The notes below the pieces were generated by a model. The model searched no databases. It was not told the origin of the DNA and worked only from the letters and a program-made list of their open reading frames with translations. Of a stretch of 64,000 nt of DNA, positions 18,616 to 29,484 are shown piece after piece. Both the position numbers and the translations under genes were made by a program. This stretch comes from Cronobacter malonaticus LMG 23826 (lineage in GTDB: Bacteria > Pseudomonadota > Gammaproteobacteria > Enterobacterales > Enterobacteriaceae), in assembly GCF_001277215.2 (NCBI RefSeq), contig NZ_CP013940.1, positions 496,001 to 560,000 of the forward strand. Direction: 5' to 3'. Numbering within the stretch: the first letter of the stretch is position 1; each line of letters starts with the position of its first letter.

Positions 18616-18847
18616 ACGCGTGAGCTTTGACGAGCAAACCTTGTGGGTTGAACTCTCCGACGCGCGGATCATTGGCGCGCCGCTCTCCTGGTTTCCGCGG
18701 CTGCTCAATGCCAGCGATGAAGAACGCGCGAAATGGGAAATCAGCCCATACGGTATTCACTGGGAAACGCTGGATGAAGATATCTCCGTCGAAGGCTTAC
18801 TGGCTGGAAGAGGGGATATCACTCGCCAGCCGCCGCGGGTAGGCTAA
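18599..18847 (+). CDS. DUF2442 domain protein (possible toxin-antitoxin partner)
   Basis: An 82-residue protein starting MTISAKRVSFDEQTLWVELS, with the DUF2442 core GAPLSWFPRLLNASDEERAKWE and the end WETLDEDISVEGLLAG. The start ATG lies inside the upstream DUF4160 gene, in another frame, which gives translational coupling. The pair forms a two-gene unit pointing towards convergent yjiA. DUF2442 is usually the second gene in such pairs. Confidence 0.82.
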   Translation: MTISAKRVSFDEQTLWVELSDARIIGAPLSWFPRLLNASDEERAKWEISPYGIHWETLDEDISVEGLLAGRGDITRQPPRVG

Positions 18848-18866
18848 TTTCCTCTTTTCACAAGGC

Positions 18867-19832
18867 TCAACTCTTCGGCGCAAGCGCCGCAAAAGCGGCG
18901 CGGATCTCCTCTTCCGGCAGATGCGCGCCGATAAACACCAGCGTGCTTTGCGGCGTTTCATCGCTCGCCCATTCGCGGTCCCAGTCGGCGCTGTAAAGCC
19001 GCTGGACGCCCTGGAACAACAAACGGCGCGGCTCGTCCTGAATAAACAGCATCCCCTTGTAACGCATAAGGTTATCGGCGAACTGTAGCAGCAGTCCTTC
19101 CATCACGCGGGATATCGCATCCAGCGCTACCGGATAATCAAAATTCACCACAATAGAGGCGATATCGGGCTGCGCGGGGGCGGCAAAGTGAAAGCGCGGC
19201 GCGGGCTGTACGATGCGCTCTTCGAGCATAAAGCCCTGGGTGTCGAAAATCAGGCCCAGATCCACCTCGCCCTGCACTACTTTATGCACCGGCGCGCGGG
19301 CGTTAATGCGGCGCAGACGGGCCAGCAGCGCTTCGTCTTCGCCCGCCACATCGGTTTTAGTCAGCAGAATACGATCCGCGTAGCCGATTTGCGACTGCGC
19401 CAGCGCGTAGCGGTCCATCTGCTGACCGGCGTGTACGGCGTCTACCAGCGTAATCACGCCATCCAGCAGATAGCGCTCGCACAGCGTCTCGTGGGAGAAG
19501 AACGTCTGGATAATGGGGCCGGGATCTGCCATGCCGGTGCATTCGATAATCACCCGATCGAATGTCGTGACGCCGCCGTCAAGCAGTTCCAGCAAATCGA
19601 GCAGCGCCGATTCCAGTTCTTCCGAGCGGGTACAGCAGATGCAGCCGTTGCTGAGTGTTTTCATTTGCGTGGCGCGGCTGCCGAGGATTTCGCTGTCGAT
19701 GGGCGTTTCGCCGAATTCGTTTTCAATAACCGCGATTTTATAGCCGTGGTTGGCTTCGAGGATGTGACGCAGCAGCGTGGTTTTTCCGGCGCCAAGAAAG
19801 CCGGTTAAGAGCGTGACCGCAACGGGTTGCAT
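18867..19832 (-). CDS. yjiA: CobW/COG0523 family zinc-linked GTPase YjiA
   Basis: A 321-residue metallochaperone-type GTPase. It has the P-loop GFLGAGKTT (11-19), the metal motif CICC (Cys64, Cys66, Cys67), ECTGMADPGPI, and the nucleotide motif TKTD, followed by the C-terminal COG0523 domain. E. coli YjiA binds zinc and hydrolyses GTP; its client is not known. A very strong ribosome site (CGGAGGTAAAC) precedes the ATG at 19832, 18 bp after the yjiX stop. The order btsT-yjiX-yjiA is the same as in E. coli, so a common transcript is likely. Confidence 0.94.
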   Translation of the reverse strand: MQPVAVTLLTGFLGAGKTTLLRHILEANHGYKIAVIENEFGETPIDSEILGSRATQMKTLSNGCICCTRSEELESALLDLLELLDGGVTTFDRVIIECTGMADPGPIIQTFFSHETLCERYLLDGVITLVDAVHAGQQMDRYALAQSQIGYADRILLTKTDVAGEDEALLARLRRINARAPVHKVVQGEVDLGLIFDTQGFMLEERIVQPAPRFHFAAPAQPDIASIVVNFDYPVALDAISRVMEGLLLQFADNLMRYKGMLFIQDEPRRLLFQGVQRLYSADWDREWASDETPQSTLVFIGAHLPEEEIRAAFAALAPKS

Positions 19833-19850
19833 GTTTACCTCCGGTAAGTG

Positions 19851-20054
19851 TCAGCAGCAGCGCATGCCGCCTTCGCCGCTTCCGCCATAGCGCGCCTGCT
19901 GGCGCTCGCGGAAGAATTCGTCGTAGGTCATATACGGTTTATCCGGGTGATTAGTCTTCATATGCTCAACGTAGTTGTCATAGTCCGGAATACCTATCAG
20001 CATTTTCGCCGCCTGACCCAGGTATTTTTTCGCTTGTCCTAAGTTACCAAACAT
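19851..20054 (-). CDS. yjiX: YbdD/YjiX family small protein
   Basis: A 67-residue protein beginning [20 protein letters not shown], with the family core [20 protein letters not shown] and [17 protein letters not shown], ending in a Cys-Cys pair. The same family member (YbdD) follows the related transporter gene cstA in E. coli; here YjiX follows btsT. Function is not established. The start at 20054 was chosen by family length; the open frame extends 51 codons upstream into the REP region and terminator, which is clearly not coding. Confidence 0.93.
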   Translation of the reverse strand: MFGNLGQAKKYLGQAAKMLIGIPDYDNYVEHMKTNHPDKPYMTYDEFFRERQQARYGGSGEGGMRCC

Positions 20055-20070
20055 TATGTTTCCCAGACAG

Positions 20071-20100
20071 AAAAAGCCCGGCGGTGTGAGCCGGGGGCTT
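20071..20100 (-). terminator. Terminator or attenuator between btsT and yjiX
   Basis: On the minus strand a GC hairpin (AAGCCC paired with GGGCTT, with additional GGC/GCC pairing) is followed directly by TTTTT. It lies between the btsT stop and the yjiX start, so it would reduce rather than abolish expression of yjiX-yjiA from the btsT promoter. Confidence 0.55.
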
Positions 20101-20118
20101 GCGAGTGTGTCGATAAAA

Positions 20119-20198
20119 GGTGGATGCGCTTCGCTTACCCACCCTGGATAACAAATGAATCTGTTAAATGTAGGGCGGGTAAGCCTCGCGCACCCGCC
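20119..20198. repeat. REP cluster 3 (pair of GTAG-type palindromic repeats)
   Basis: Two 29-bp copies facing each other: 20119-20147 (end degraded from CTAC to CTGG) and 20170-20198 (intact, GTAG on the plus strand). They lie just after the btsT stop. This inverted pair is the simplest BIME-like arrangement in the window. Confidence 0.8.
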
Positions 20199-20214
20199 GT
20201 TTACCACCGTTACA

Positions 20215-22368
20215 TTAATGGTGTGACGAGGTTTTTACGCCGCCTTCCGGCACCGGCACATACGGCGTTTCTTTCGCACACGGCTGCGCGGAACGACGCG
20301 CCTTCATCGCGGTGCGAACACCGTAGAAAATGATGCTGTACACCACCACCAGGAACAGAATACTCAGGCCCGCGTTGGTGTAATTATTGATAACGATATG
20401 GTGCATGTTGGCTACCTGCTGCTCGGTCAGCTCAGCGCCGCCTGCGGCGATACGCGTTTTATACTCGTTCGCCATATAGAAGAAGCCTTCCATCTGCGGA
20501 TTCACGCTAAAGAGCTTCATGCCGAGCGCCCAGGTGGTGCAGATAAGCAGCCACACCGCCGGCACCACGGTCACCCAGATATAACGGGTGCGCTTCATCT
20601 TCACCAGCACCACGGTCGCCAGCACCAGCGCCACGGCGGCCAGCATCTGGTTAGAGATGCCGAACAGCGGCCACAGGCTCTTCACGCCGCCGAGCGGGTC
20701 CACCACGCCCTGATAGAGCAGATAACCCCACAGGCCCACACAGCCCGCCGTCCCGACGATGCCCGCCACCAGCGAATCGGTTTTCTTCAGGAACGGCACA
20801 AAGTTGCCCACCAGATCCTGGAACATAAAGCGGCCAGAACGGGTGCCGGCGTCGAGCGCGGTCAGGATAAACAGCGCCTCGAACAGAATGCCGAAGTGAT
20901 ACCAGAAGCCCATGTCCGCGGCCGGGATGATTTTGTGGAACACGTGGGCGATACCAACGGCCAGCGTCGGCGCGCCGCCCGCGCGGTTCAGTACAGACGG
21001 CTCGCCGATATCTTTGGCGGTCTGCATGATCTGCTCAGGCGTAATCACAAAGCCCCAGGCGCTCACGGTCGCCGCCGCGTGGGCGGAGACATCTTTCAGC
21101 TGCGCCAGAATCAGCGGCGCGTTGTCAGTACCCAGCTCATGCAGGTTCGGCATTGTGATGCCTAGCCCCGCGGGCGGGGTGTTCATCGCGAAATAGAGAC
21201 CCGGTTCGATGATAGAGGCCGCTACCAGCGCCATTACGGCGACGAAGGATTCCATCAGCATCGCGCCATAGCCGATAAAGCGCGCGTCGGTTTCGTTCGC
21301 CAGCAGTTTCGGCGTGGTGCCGGAGGCGATCAGCGCATGGAAGCCGGAGACTGCGCCGCAGGCGATAGTAATAAACAGGAACGGGAACAGCGCGCCTTTC
21401 CACAGCGGCCCGGTGCCGTCGATATACTGCGTCACGGCAGGCATTTTCAGCTCCGGGTTCAGGATCAGAATGCCTACCGCCAGGCCCACAATCACGCCGA
21501 TTTTCAGGAACGTCGCTAGGTAGTCGCGCGGTGCCAGAATCAGCCACACCGGCAGCAGGGCGGAAACAAACGCGTAGCCCACCAGCGCGTAAGTGATCGT
21601 GGTGTCTTTAAAGGTCAGCGCCGGGCCCCAGTACGGGTCGGCTGCGATCACGCCGCCAAACCAGATAGACGCCACCAGCAGCACCACGCCGATGACCGAC
21701 ACTTCACCCACGCGCCCCGGACGGATAAAGCGCATATAGATGCCCATAAACAGCGCGATCGGCACCGTCGAGCAGACGGTAAAGACGCCCCACGGGCTTT
21801 CCGCCAGCGCTTTCACCACGATGAGTGCCAGCACCGCGAGGATAATAATCATGATTAAGAAACAGCCGAATAGCGCGATGGTGCCCGGCACCGGGCCCAT
21901 CTCCTCCTTGATCATCTCGCCAAGCGAGGCACCGTTCCGGCGCGAGGAGATAAACAGCACCATGAAATCCTGCACCGCGCCCGCCAGCACCACGCCTGCG
22001 AGCAGCCACAGCGTACCGGGCAGATAGCCCATCTGCGCGGCCAGCACCGGGCCGACCAGCGGCCCCGCGCCTGCGATGGCGGCGAAATGGTGGCCGAACA
22101 ACACGTAGCGGTTGGTGGGCACATAGTTCAGCCCGTCGTTATTGATGACTGCTGGGGTCGCACGCGTCGGGTCGAGCTGCATCACGCGGCTGGCGATATA
22201 CAAGCTGTAGTAGCGGTAAGCCACCAGGTAGATGGAGACCGAGGCCACCACAATCCACAAGGCGCTGACGCTCTCGCCGCGGCGTAATGCCACCACGGCA
22301 AGACAAAAGGCCCCGATGACGCCAAGAAGCGCCCAGGGCAGATGTTTCATTACTGTTTTTTTGTCCAT
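20215..22368 (-). CDS. btsT: Pyruvate:H+ symporter BtsT (CstA family)
   Basis: A 717-residue inner membrane protein with many membrane spans. Nearly the whole sequence matches E. coli BtsT/YjiY, for example [60 protein letters not shown] and the C-terminal [12 protein letters not shown]. BtsT imports pyruvate and in E. coli is controlled by the BtsSR two-component system and CRP. A CRP-like site lies about 210 bp upstream (22580). The homologue CstA has a similar core but a different C-terminus. It leads the btsT-yjiX-yjiA unit and has a chemoreceptor gene upstream, as btsT has tsr in E. coli. Confidence 0.95.
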   Translation of the reverse strand: MDKKTVMKHLPWALLGVIGAFCLAVVALRRGESVSALWIVVASVSIYLVAYRYYSLYIASRVMQLDPTRATPAVINNDGLNYVPTNRYVLFGHHFAAIAGAGPLVGPVLAAQMGYLPGTLWLLAGVVLAGAVQDFMVLFISSRRNGASLGEMIKEEMGPVPGTIALFGCFLIMIIILAVLALIVVKALAESPWGVFTVCSTVPIALFMGIYMRFIRPGRVGEVSVIGVVLLVASIWFGGVIAADPYWGPALTFKDTTITYALVGYAFVSALLPVWLILAPRDYLATFLKIGVIVGLAVGILILNPELKMPAVTQYIDGTGPLWKGALFPFLFITIACGAVSGFHALIASGTTPKLLANETDARFIGYGAMLMESFVAVMALVAASIIEPGLYFAMNTPPAGLGITMPNLHELGTDNAPLILAQLKDVSAHAAATVSAWGFVITPEQIMQTAKDIGEPSVLNRAGGAPTLAVGIAHVFHKIIPAADMGFWYHFGILFEALFILTALDAGTRSGRFMFQDLVGNFVPFLKKTDSLVAGIVGTAGCVGLWGYLLYQGVVDPLGGVKSLWPLFGISNQMLAAVALVLATVVLVKMKRTRYIWVTVVPAVWLLICTTWALGMKLFSVNPQMEGFFYMANEYKTRIAAGGAELTEQQVANMHHIVINNYTNAGLSILFLVVVYSIIFYGVRTAMKARRSAQPCAKETPYVPVPEGGVKTSSHH

Positions 22369-23322
22369 AAGAAACCTGCTTGTCAGACAGAGATAAAACC
22401 GGCTGTGACGTGCGTCCCTGACGGCGCAGACGGCGGATAACCGAAAGATTCAAAACGCGCTTAATGATGACAAAACGCGCAGGCGACCTGGAAAGGGCTT
22501 CAACAAGCGGTTACATAGCGGGGCGAACGGTCATATAACGCAGCGAGCGGTTCGCCAGCGCCCTGAGCGGCGCGGGTTCTGTGACGCCAGTCACGGAGGG
22601 AAGCGGGCAGGAGGGAAGAGGTGGCGTGGGCGTTCGACGTCGGCAGGAAAGTGCAGGCGCGATCATGTGGTGTGCGCGTTATGTATCAGCAACAAACGCG
22701 CTGGTACACGATCATATTCCCTTTCTGACCAGGCATTCACTTTCCCGCAGGGTAATAATGGCAAAAAGTGAAATGGTTTTATGTTGGTAATAAGTTGCTT
22801 TCTGAATTAATAATACATGATATATTTTGACCATGGTCACGTTCGCCTTGTGATACCCGTATCACTTTCAGTCAGGATGAATTACTGCGTAATTTTATGC
22901 GCGTGCCATAAAACGGCATCATTATTAATTTATGGTAAATATTAGTTAAGCCATGGTTAAACAAAAAATAAAGACTTAAAAATTTAATGAAAAATAAAAT
23001 TCTTTAATAATCAGTTTATTAAAAATATGCGCGAAAACCCGTTTTAATCTTTTCCAAAAATTTACGTTAAAATGAAACGCGCAATTGTTTATTTAATGAA
23101 CATGCAATTGTGGTTAAGTCTCTACTTTTGAACTTAATTACCTCCGTTATAATATTTTTTTAACATATATCCTGTGTTTTTCTTACCCAGGATATTTTTC
23201 TTTTCTGATATTCATTGAATTTTTTTGAACCTGTTCAGATGATGCATGCACTAAAGGATCATTCTTTCACTGACGATAAACAGTTAAACAATTTTTATCA
23301 TTTTAACGTGATGGTGAATGCA
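22369..23322. other. Long intergenic region between btsT and the chemoreceptor gene
   Basis: About 950 bp without a convincing gene. The left part (22369-22680) is GC-rich and should hold the btsT promoter. The right part (22780-23215) is strongly AT-rich, unlike the rest of the window, with poly-A/T tracts that suggest a bent, H-NS-bound promoter. It holds a 7-bp-arm inverted repeat GTGATAC-CC-GTATCAC at 22850-22865 and a perfect TATAAT at 23148-23153, about 170 bp before the chosen start of the chemoreceptor. I see no flagellar sigma-28 promoter that I would defend. Confidence 0.5.
22580..22595. promoter_or_regulatory. CRP-like site upstream of btsT
   Basis: TGTGACGCCAGTCACG matches TGTGA-N6-TCACA at nine of ten half-site bases. 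It lies about 212-227 bp upstream of the btsT start. CRP control of btsT is known in E. coli, which supports the call; the distance is somewhat long for direct activation, unless the btsT leader is long. Confidence 0.55.
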
Positions 23323-25263
23323 ATGGCTTTAGTGACGTCGTTTGGCGAGAAAGTGAATAATCTGAGCGTCGGCAAAAAACTGACGTCGGGTTTTATTATT
23401 GTGCTGTGCATTATGCTGCTGATTGCCGGTGCCGGAATTTATGGCTTTCGTCAGGTGGATGAGAATGCCCGTAAGGAAACGCTGACCGTCAGTATCGTGA
23501 CCGCCCTGAATGAAGCGCGTATTAACCGCACGCTGTTCCAGCTCACCAGCGAGGAAAAATATGCGGAGCTGAACGCCAGTGCGCTGCGTCAGGTGGGTGA
23601 GCAGCTCGCGTCGCTGTCGCAATTTAATATGGATACCGAAGGGCGCACCCGGTTTGCCGCCATGCAAACTAACCTGCAAACCTATCTGGGCGTGCGCGAT
23701 AAATACATTCAGGTGCTGCGCCAGCGTAATACGCTCGCCGCCGATCTGCATGAACAGTGGCCGTCGCAGTTTATCGAGCAGGCATCAATGTACAGCGAGC
23801 AGGCAGACACCAGCCCACAGGCGGCGATGCTGGCGGCCCGTCTTGCCGCAAAAGCCCAGCAGGTGCAGAGCACTATCGACGCGCTGGTCACCCGTGGCGA
23901 CCGCGAGACGCTGAACAAACTCAACGAGCTGCTGGGCAGTATCGACACAACCGCTGCGCTGCTGGGAGCCAGTACGCGTGATACGCCGCTGCCGTGGCTC
24001 TCCGCATTAACCGATCAGACGCGTATGCTGCACAGCAGCGCCGCGCTGTTTGTATCGGCTTCAGGCGATCAGCAGACACAATCGACCGCGCTCAGCAACG
24101 CGGCTACCGCGCTTAATGAAACGGTGGCCGACTTCCATGAGTTTCGCAAAATGCGCATGGCGAATTCCATCAGCCATGTTGAAACGCTGATGCTCGCCGG
24201 GACGCTGGCAGGCGTTCTGTTCGGGCTGATTGTCGCCGCGTTCATTACGCGCAATATCACCCGCCCGCTGCGTGAAACATTAGCAGTGGCGAACCGCATC
24301 GCGCAGGGCGATTTGACCGTCACCGTCTCGTCGCTGCGCCGCGATGAGCCGGGCCTGCTGATGCAGGCGGTCGGCACCATGAACGACAGCCTGAAAAGCA
24401 TTATTACCCGCGTGCGTCACGGCGTGGATAACGTCTCGCGCGCGTCGTCGGAAATCGCCGCCGGGAATATCGATCTCTCATCGCGTACCGAAGAGCAGTC
24501 CGCCGCCGTGGTGCAGACGGCTGCCAGCATGGAAGAGCTGACCTCCACCGTCAAAGAAACCGCCGGTAACGCGCAGCAGGCGAGCCAGCTGGCGGCGCAG
24601 GCTTCTTCCAACGCCGATCGCGGCGGGAAAGTGGTGAATGAGGTGGTCGAGACGATGCGCAATATCCAGGCAAGCTCCGGGAAAATCGCCGACATCATCA
24701 GCGTCATTAACGGCATCGCCTTCCAGACCAATATCCTGGCGCTGAACGCCGCCGTGGAAGCCGCGCGCGCCGGTGAGCAGGGCCGCGGGTTCGCGGTAGT
24801 GGCGGGCGAAGTCCGCACGCTGGCCAGCCGCAGCGCCACCGCTGCTAAAGAAATTGGCGCGCTGATTACGGAAGCTAACCAGCGCGTCGAAAACGGCGCG
24901 CAGCTGGTGGCGAGCGCCGGTGAGGCGATGGAAGATATTGTCGGCTCCGTCGCCCAGGTGCGTGAGATTATGGATGAGATCGCCCGCGCCTGTACCGAGC
25001 AGAGCCGCGGCATCGCCCAGATTGGCCAGGCGATGTCGGAAATGGACACCACGACCCAGCAGAACGCCGCACTGGTGGAGGAATCCTCTGCGGCCGCCTC
25101 GTCGCTCGAAGAGCAGGCGCGCGAGCTGGAGCAGATGGTCGCGATATTTAACGTCGGCGCCAGCGCGCCTCGCCGTGCTGAGCCCGCCGCCGTGCCGGTC
25201 GCGGCGCCTGCGCCGAAAGCGCTCGCGGTGGCGGGAGCCCAGGGCGAGTGGGAACATTTTTAA
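23323..25263 (+). CDS. Methyl-accepting chemotaxis protein with large periplasmic sensor
   Basis: About 646 residues from [11 protein letters not shown]. Span 1 lies near 19-42 ([22 protein letters not shown]); a helical periplasmic domain of about 260 residues follows, too long for the ~160-residue Tar/Tsr type and nearer the HBM class; span 2 is [20 protein letters not shown]; then HAMP ([23 protein letters not shown]) and the signalling domain with the tip [34 protein letters not shown] (shown here only as landmark, centred near 24750). The C-terminus EWEHF fits the xWxxF pentapeptide that tethers CheR/CheB. The frame is open to a TTG at 23215; the ATG at 23323 gives the normal N-terminus. 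Its place beside btsT equals that of tsr in E. coli. Confidence 0.88.
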   Translation: MALVTSFGEKVNNLSVGKKLTSGFIIVLCIMLLIAGAGIYGFRQVDENARKETLTVSIVTALNEARINRTLFQLTSEEKYAELNASALRQVGEQLASLSQFNMDTEGRTRFAAMQTNLQTYLGVRDKYIQVLRQRNTLAADLHEQWPSQFIEQASMYSEQADTSPQAAMLAARLAAKAQQVQSTIDALVTRGDRETLNKLNELLGSIDTTAALLGASTRDTPLPWLSALTDQTRMLHSSAALFVSASGDQQTQSTALSNAATALNETVADFHEFRKMRMANSISHVETLMLAGTLAGVLFGLIVAAFITRNITRPLRETLAVANRIAQGDLTVTVSSLRRDEPGLLMQAVGTMNDSLKSIITRVRHGVDNVSRASSEIAAGNIDLSSRTEEQSAAVVQTAASMEELTSTVKETAGNAQQASQLAAQASSNADRGGKVVNEVVETMRNIQASSGKIADIISVINGIAFQTNILALNAAVEAARAGEQGRGFAVVAGEVRTLASRSATAAKEIGALITEANQRVENGAQLVASAGEAMEDIVGSVAQVREIMDEIARACTEQSRGIAQIGQAMSEMDTTTQQNAALVEESSAAASSLEEQARELEQMVAIFNVGASAPRRAEPAAVPVAAPAPKALAVAGAQGEWEHF

Positions 25264-25286
25264 GCGTCAGCGCTGGCACACATTAA

Positions 25287-25309
25287 CCCCGGCTTGCCGG
25301 GGTTTTTTT
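25287..25309 (+). terminator. Intrinsic terminator after the chemoreceptor gene
   Basis: A perfect 7-bp stem CCCCGGC/GCCGGGG with a TT loop, followed by seven T. It lies 23 bp after the stop. Confidence 0.9.
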
Positions 25310-25354
25310 ATTCTCCGCGCGCAGCGCGGCGATCGCCGACATCGTCGCCTGGGT

Positions 25355-25363
25355 TGCTATACT
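25355..25363 (+). promoter_or_regulatory. Sigma-S-like extended -10 before crtZ
   Basis: TGCTATACT, which fits both an extended -10 and the sigma-S preference for C at -13 (KCTATACT), lies 77 bp upstream of the crtZ ATG. There is no clear -35, as is common for sigma-S promoters. Confidence 0.45.
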
Positions 25364-25439
25364 CTCTGGGTTGCGGCGCGAATAGCGCTTACGTTTCCCG
25401 GCAACAGGACGTTCCGTTCAGGCGGGCCCAGGAGAAATT

Positions 25440-25982
25440 ATGATAGTGCTGTATAACGTAGCGATTGTGCTGCTGACGGTCGCGGCGATGGAAGTCGTGG
25501 CGGCGCTGACGCACAAATATGTGATGCATGGTTGGGGATGGGGCTGGCATCTTTCCCACCATTCGCCGCGCAAAGGCTGGTTTGAAGTCAACGATCTCTA
25601 CGCGGTGGTGTTTGCGGGCGTGGCGATTTTGCTTATTGCGCTTGGGGCAGGCGGACGCTGGCCGTTGCAGTGGATTGGCGCGGGCATGACGCTTTACGGC
25701 GCGCTTTACTTCATCGTGCATGACGGGCTGGTCCACCAGCGCTGGCCATTTCGCTATGTGCCGCGCCGGGGCTATCTGAAGCGGCTCTATCTGGCGCACC
25801 GGCTGCATCATGCGGTGCGCGGGCGCGAAGGCTGCGTCTCCTTTGGTTTTCTCTACGCCCCGCCGGTGGCTAAGCTGCAGGCGGTGCTGCGTGAGCGTAA
25901 CGGTCGTCCTGCGCGCGCGGCCGCTGCCAGAGCGCCAAAGGGCGAGGCGACGACGACGCGCCGCGAGAACTCACAGCCATAA
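25440..25982 (+). CDS. crtZ: Beta-carotene hydroxylase CrtZ
   Basis: A 180-residue membrane di-iron hydroxylase that converts beta-carotene through beta-cryptoxanthin to zeaxanthin. The histidine clusters are all present: HKYVMHGWGWGWHLSHH (His25, His30, His37, His40, His41), VHDGLVHQRWP and AHRLHHA. About four hydrophobic segments lie between them. AGGAGAAATT precedes the ATG. It is transcribed towards the other crt genes and its last 113 bp overlap the 3' end of crtB on the opposite strand. The last ~25 residues (RNGRPARAAAARAPKGEATTT...) are low-complexity and lie exactly in this overlap. Confidence 0.95.
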   Translation: MIVLYNVAIVLLTVAAMEVVAALTHKYVMHGWGWGWHLSHHSPRKGWFEVNDLYAVVFAGVAILLIALGAGGRWPLQWIGAGMTLYGALYFIVHDGLVHQRWPFRYVPRRGYLKRLYLAHRLHHAVRGREGCVSFGFLYAPPVAKLQAVLRERNGRPARAAAARAPKGEATTTRRENSQP

Positions 25983-26841
25983 CCGTGCCTTTCGCCAGCA
26001 GGGCCAGTTTCTCGACCTTGCTGGTACCCTGACGCGTCTCCCACGCGTTAACGCCCGCGCGCTTCACCTTGACGCCAATTTCCCGGTAGACCCCATGCGC
26101 GGTGGCGATAGCCCACGCGCTGCGTAGCGGCAGACCGGCAAGCCCGGCGCGCGCCGAGGCGTAATACGGCTCCGCTTCATCCACAAGACGGGCGGCGAGA
26201 CGCGCCAGCGCCGGGCGGTGCGCGAGATCTGTTAAGGTGTCAGCGCGAAGCCCTTCCTCCTGAAGCCACGCCTCAGGTAGATAGCAGCGCCCGATGGCGG
26301 CGTCTTCGACGATATCCCGCGCAATGTTAGTGAGCTGAAACGCCAGGCCCAGATCGCAGGCGCGATCCAGCACGGCCTCATCGCGCACGCCCATCACGCG
26401 CGCCATCATCAGCCCCACCACGCCCGCCACGTGGTAACAGTAGCGCAGCGTGTCATCAAAGGTGCGATAGCGCTCGTCGCGTACGTCCATCGCGAAACCT
26501 TCGAGATGATCGAGCGCCAGCGCAGGCGGGATCTGATGTTCCAGCGCCACCTCCTGAAATGCCGCGAAATTTGGCTCGCGCATTGGTTTGCCCGCGTAAG
26601 CCTCAAGCGTCAGCGCGCGCAGCAGGGCGATGCGCGCCTCTGGGGTGTCGGTCGGCGCGTCGGGCGCGCTAAAACCAAGCACCTGGCCGTCAGTCACATC
26701 GTCGCAGTGGCGGCACCAGGCGTAGAGCATCAGCGCGCTGCGCCGGGTTTTTGCGTCAAACAGTTTCGAGGCGGTGGCAAAGCTTTTGGAGCCCGCCTCG
26801 ATGGTTTCGGTGGCATGCGTCAGCAGCGGTTTGTCACTCAT
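25870..26841 (-). CDS. crtB: Phytoene synthase CrtB
   Basis: A 323-residue enzyme that condenses two geranylgeranyl diphosphates to phytoene. The first aspartate-rich motif is DDVTD (47-51) after MLYAWCRHC; the second is in LAFQLTNIARDIVEDAAIGRCYLP (noted by its DIVED). SKSFATASKLFDAKTRR and YCYHVAGVVGLMMA are conserved. Its ATG overlaps the crtI stop by 4 bp. It is the last gene of crtE-idi-crtX-crtY-crtI-crtB; its 3' end overlaps convergent crtZ, and the last ~40 residues are weakly conserved. Confidence 0.96.
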   Translation of the reverse strand: MSDKPLLTHATETIEAGSKSFATASKLFDAKTRRSALMLYAWCRHCDDVTDGQVLGFSAPDAPTDTPEARIALLRALTLEAYAGKPMREPNFAAFQEVALEHQIPPALALDHLEGFAMDVRDERYRTFDDTLRYCYHVAGVVGLMMARVMGVRDEAVLDRACDLGLAFQLTNIARDIVEDAAIGRCYLPEAWLQEEGLRADTLTDLAHRPALARLAARLVDEAEPYYASARAGLAGLPLRSAWAIATAHGVYREIGVKVKRAGVNAWETRQGTSKVEKLALLAKGTVMAVSSRGASSSPRPLALWQRPRAQDDRYAHAAPPAA

Positions 26842-28308
26842 GCATGCCCCTCCAGCATCAGCCCGGCGGTGGCCTTCGCCGAGCCGATAACGCCCGGAAT
26901 GCCCGCGCCGGGGTGAGTGCCCGCGCCGACTAAATAGAGGTTATCAATGCGGCTGTCGCGGTTATGCGGGCGGAACCAGGCGCTCTGGGTGAGGATAGGC
27001 TCTACTGAAAACGCCGAGCCATGATACGCGCCGAGTTGGTCGCGGAAATCGAACGGCGTGAACATGCGGTGCGTCACGAGCTGTTCGCGAAGGCCCGGCA
27101 TATAGTGCTGCTCAAGATACTCAAAAATCCGGTCGCGCAGGCGTGGGCCTTCGACGTCCCAGTTCAGGTTCGCGGTGCCGAGGTGCGGCACGGGGGCGAG
27201 CACGTAATAGCTGCCGCAGCCCGGCGGGGCCAGAGAAGGATCGGTGACGCACGGCGCGTGCAGATAGAGCGAGAAGTCGTCCGCGAGCGAGTCGCGTTTG
27301 AAGATATCTTCAATCAGTCCTTTATAGCGCGGCCCGAAGCAGACCGTGTGATGCGCGAGCTGGCTGTGGTGATGGTTAAGCCCGAAATAGAGCACAAACA
27401 GCGAGTTGCTCATCCGCTTGCGGCGCAGCGAGGCCGACTGCGAGACGCCGCGCGGATGATGGCCCAGCAAGTTGTTGTAGGTGTGCACCACATCGGCATT
27501 CGACGCCACAGCGCGCGCGGGAATGCGTCGCCCGTCGGCGAGCGTCACGCCGCTGATTTTGTCGCCCTGGGTGTCGAGGCGTGTGACTTTGGCGTTAAGT
27601 TCGATTTCGCCGCCCAGATCGGTAAACAGCTTCACCAGCCCCTGCACCAGCGCGCCGGTGCCGCCACGGGCGAACCAGACGCCCCACTGGCGCTCCAGCG
27701 CGTGGATAAGCGTATAGATAGATGACGTCGCGAACGGGTTGCCGCCCACCAGCAGCGAGTGGAAAGAGAACGCCTGGCGTAGATGATCGTCTTCGATAAA
27801 TTTCGACACCATGCCATACACGCTGCGCCACGCCTGGAGGCGCGCAAGCTGCGGGCCTGCGCGCAACATATCGCGAAACGAGAGGAACGGCACCGCGCCA
27901 AGCTTCAGATAGCCTTCTTTAAACACCGCCTGCGAATACGCCAAAAACTGGCGATAACCCTCGACATCGCGCGGGTTGATGCGGGCGATTTGCGCCTCAA
28001 GGCTCGCCTGATCGTTATCGTAATTAAACACCTGGCCGTTCTCCCAGCACAGGCGGTAGAACGGCGTGACGGGCAAAAGATCGACATAATCGGCGATGTT
28101 TTTACCGGCCAACGTGAACAGCTCCTCGATGGCCGAAGGATCGGTAATCACCGTCGGGCCGGCGTCAAAGGTAAAACCTTTATCTTCATAAACATACGCC
28201 CGCCCGCCGGGTTTATCGCGCTGCTCAAGCAGTAAAGTGGGAACGCCCGCCGCCTGTAAGCGGATAGCCAGGGCCAGGCCGCCAAAGCCGGACCCGATAA
28301 CAACAGTT

Positions 28309-28316
<8 letters not shown>
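26838..28316 (-). CDS. crtI: Phytoene desaturase CrtI
   Basis: A 492-residue FAD enzyme that desaturates phytoene to lycopene in four steps. The dinucleotide fold is at the N-terminus (TVVIGSGFGGLALAIRLQAA). TFDAGPTVITDPSAIEEL and the C-terminal bacterial-type signature GAGTHPGAGIPGVIGSAKA are conserved, and the mid-part has LFVLYFGLNHHHSQLAHHT. It overlaps crtY by 8 bp upstream and crtB by 4 bp downstream. The enzyme acts at the membrane on lipophilic substrate. Confidence 0.97.

Positions 28317-29480
<1,164 letters not shown>

Positions 29481-29484
<4 letters not shown>

Noticed and set aside
23215..23322. N-terminal extension of the chemoreceptor from TTG
   Set aside because: Adds 36 polar residues before the first membrane span, in AT-rich promoter-like sequence; the ATG at 23323 gives a normal receptor start.
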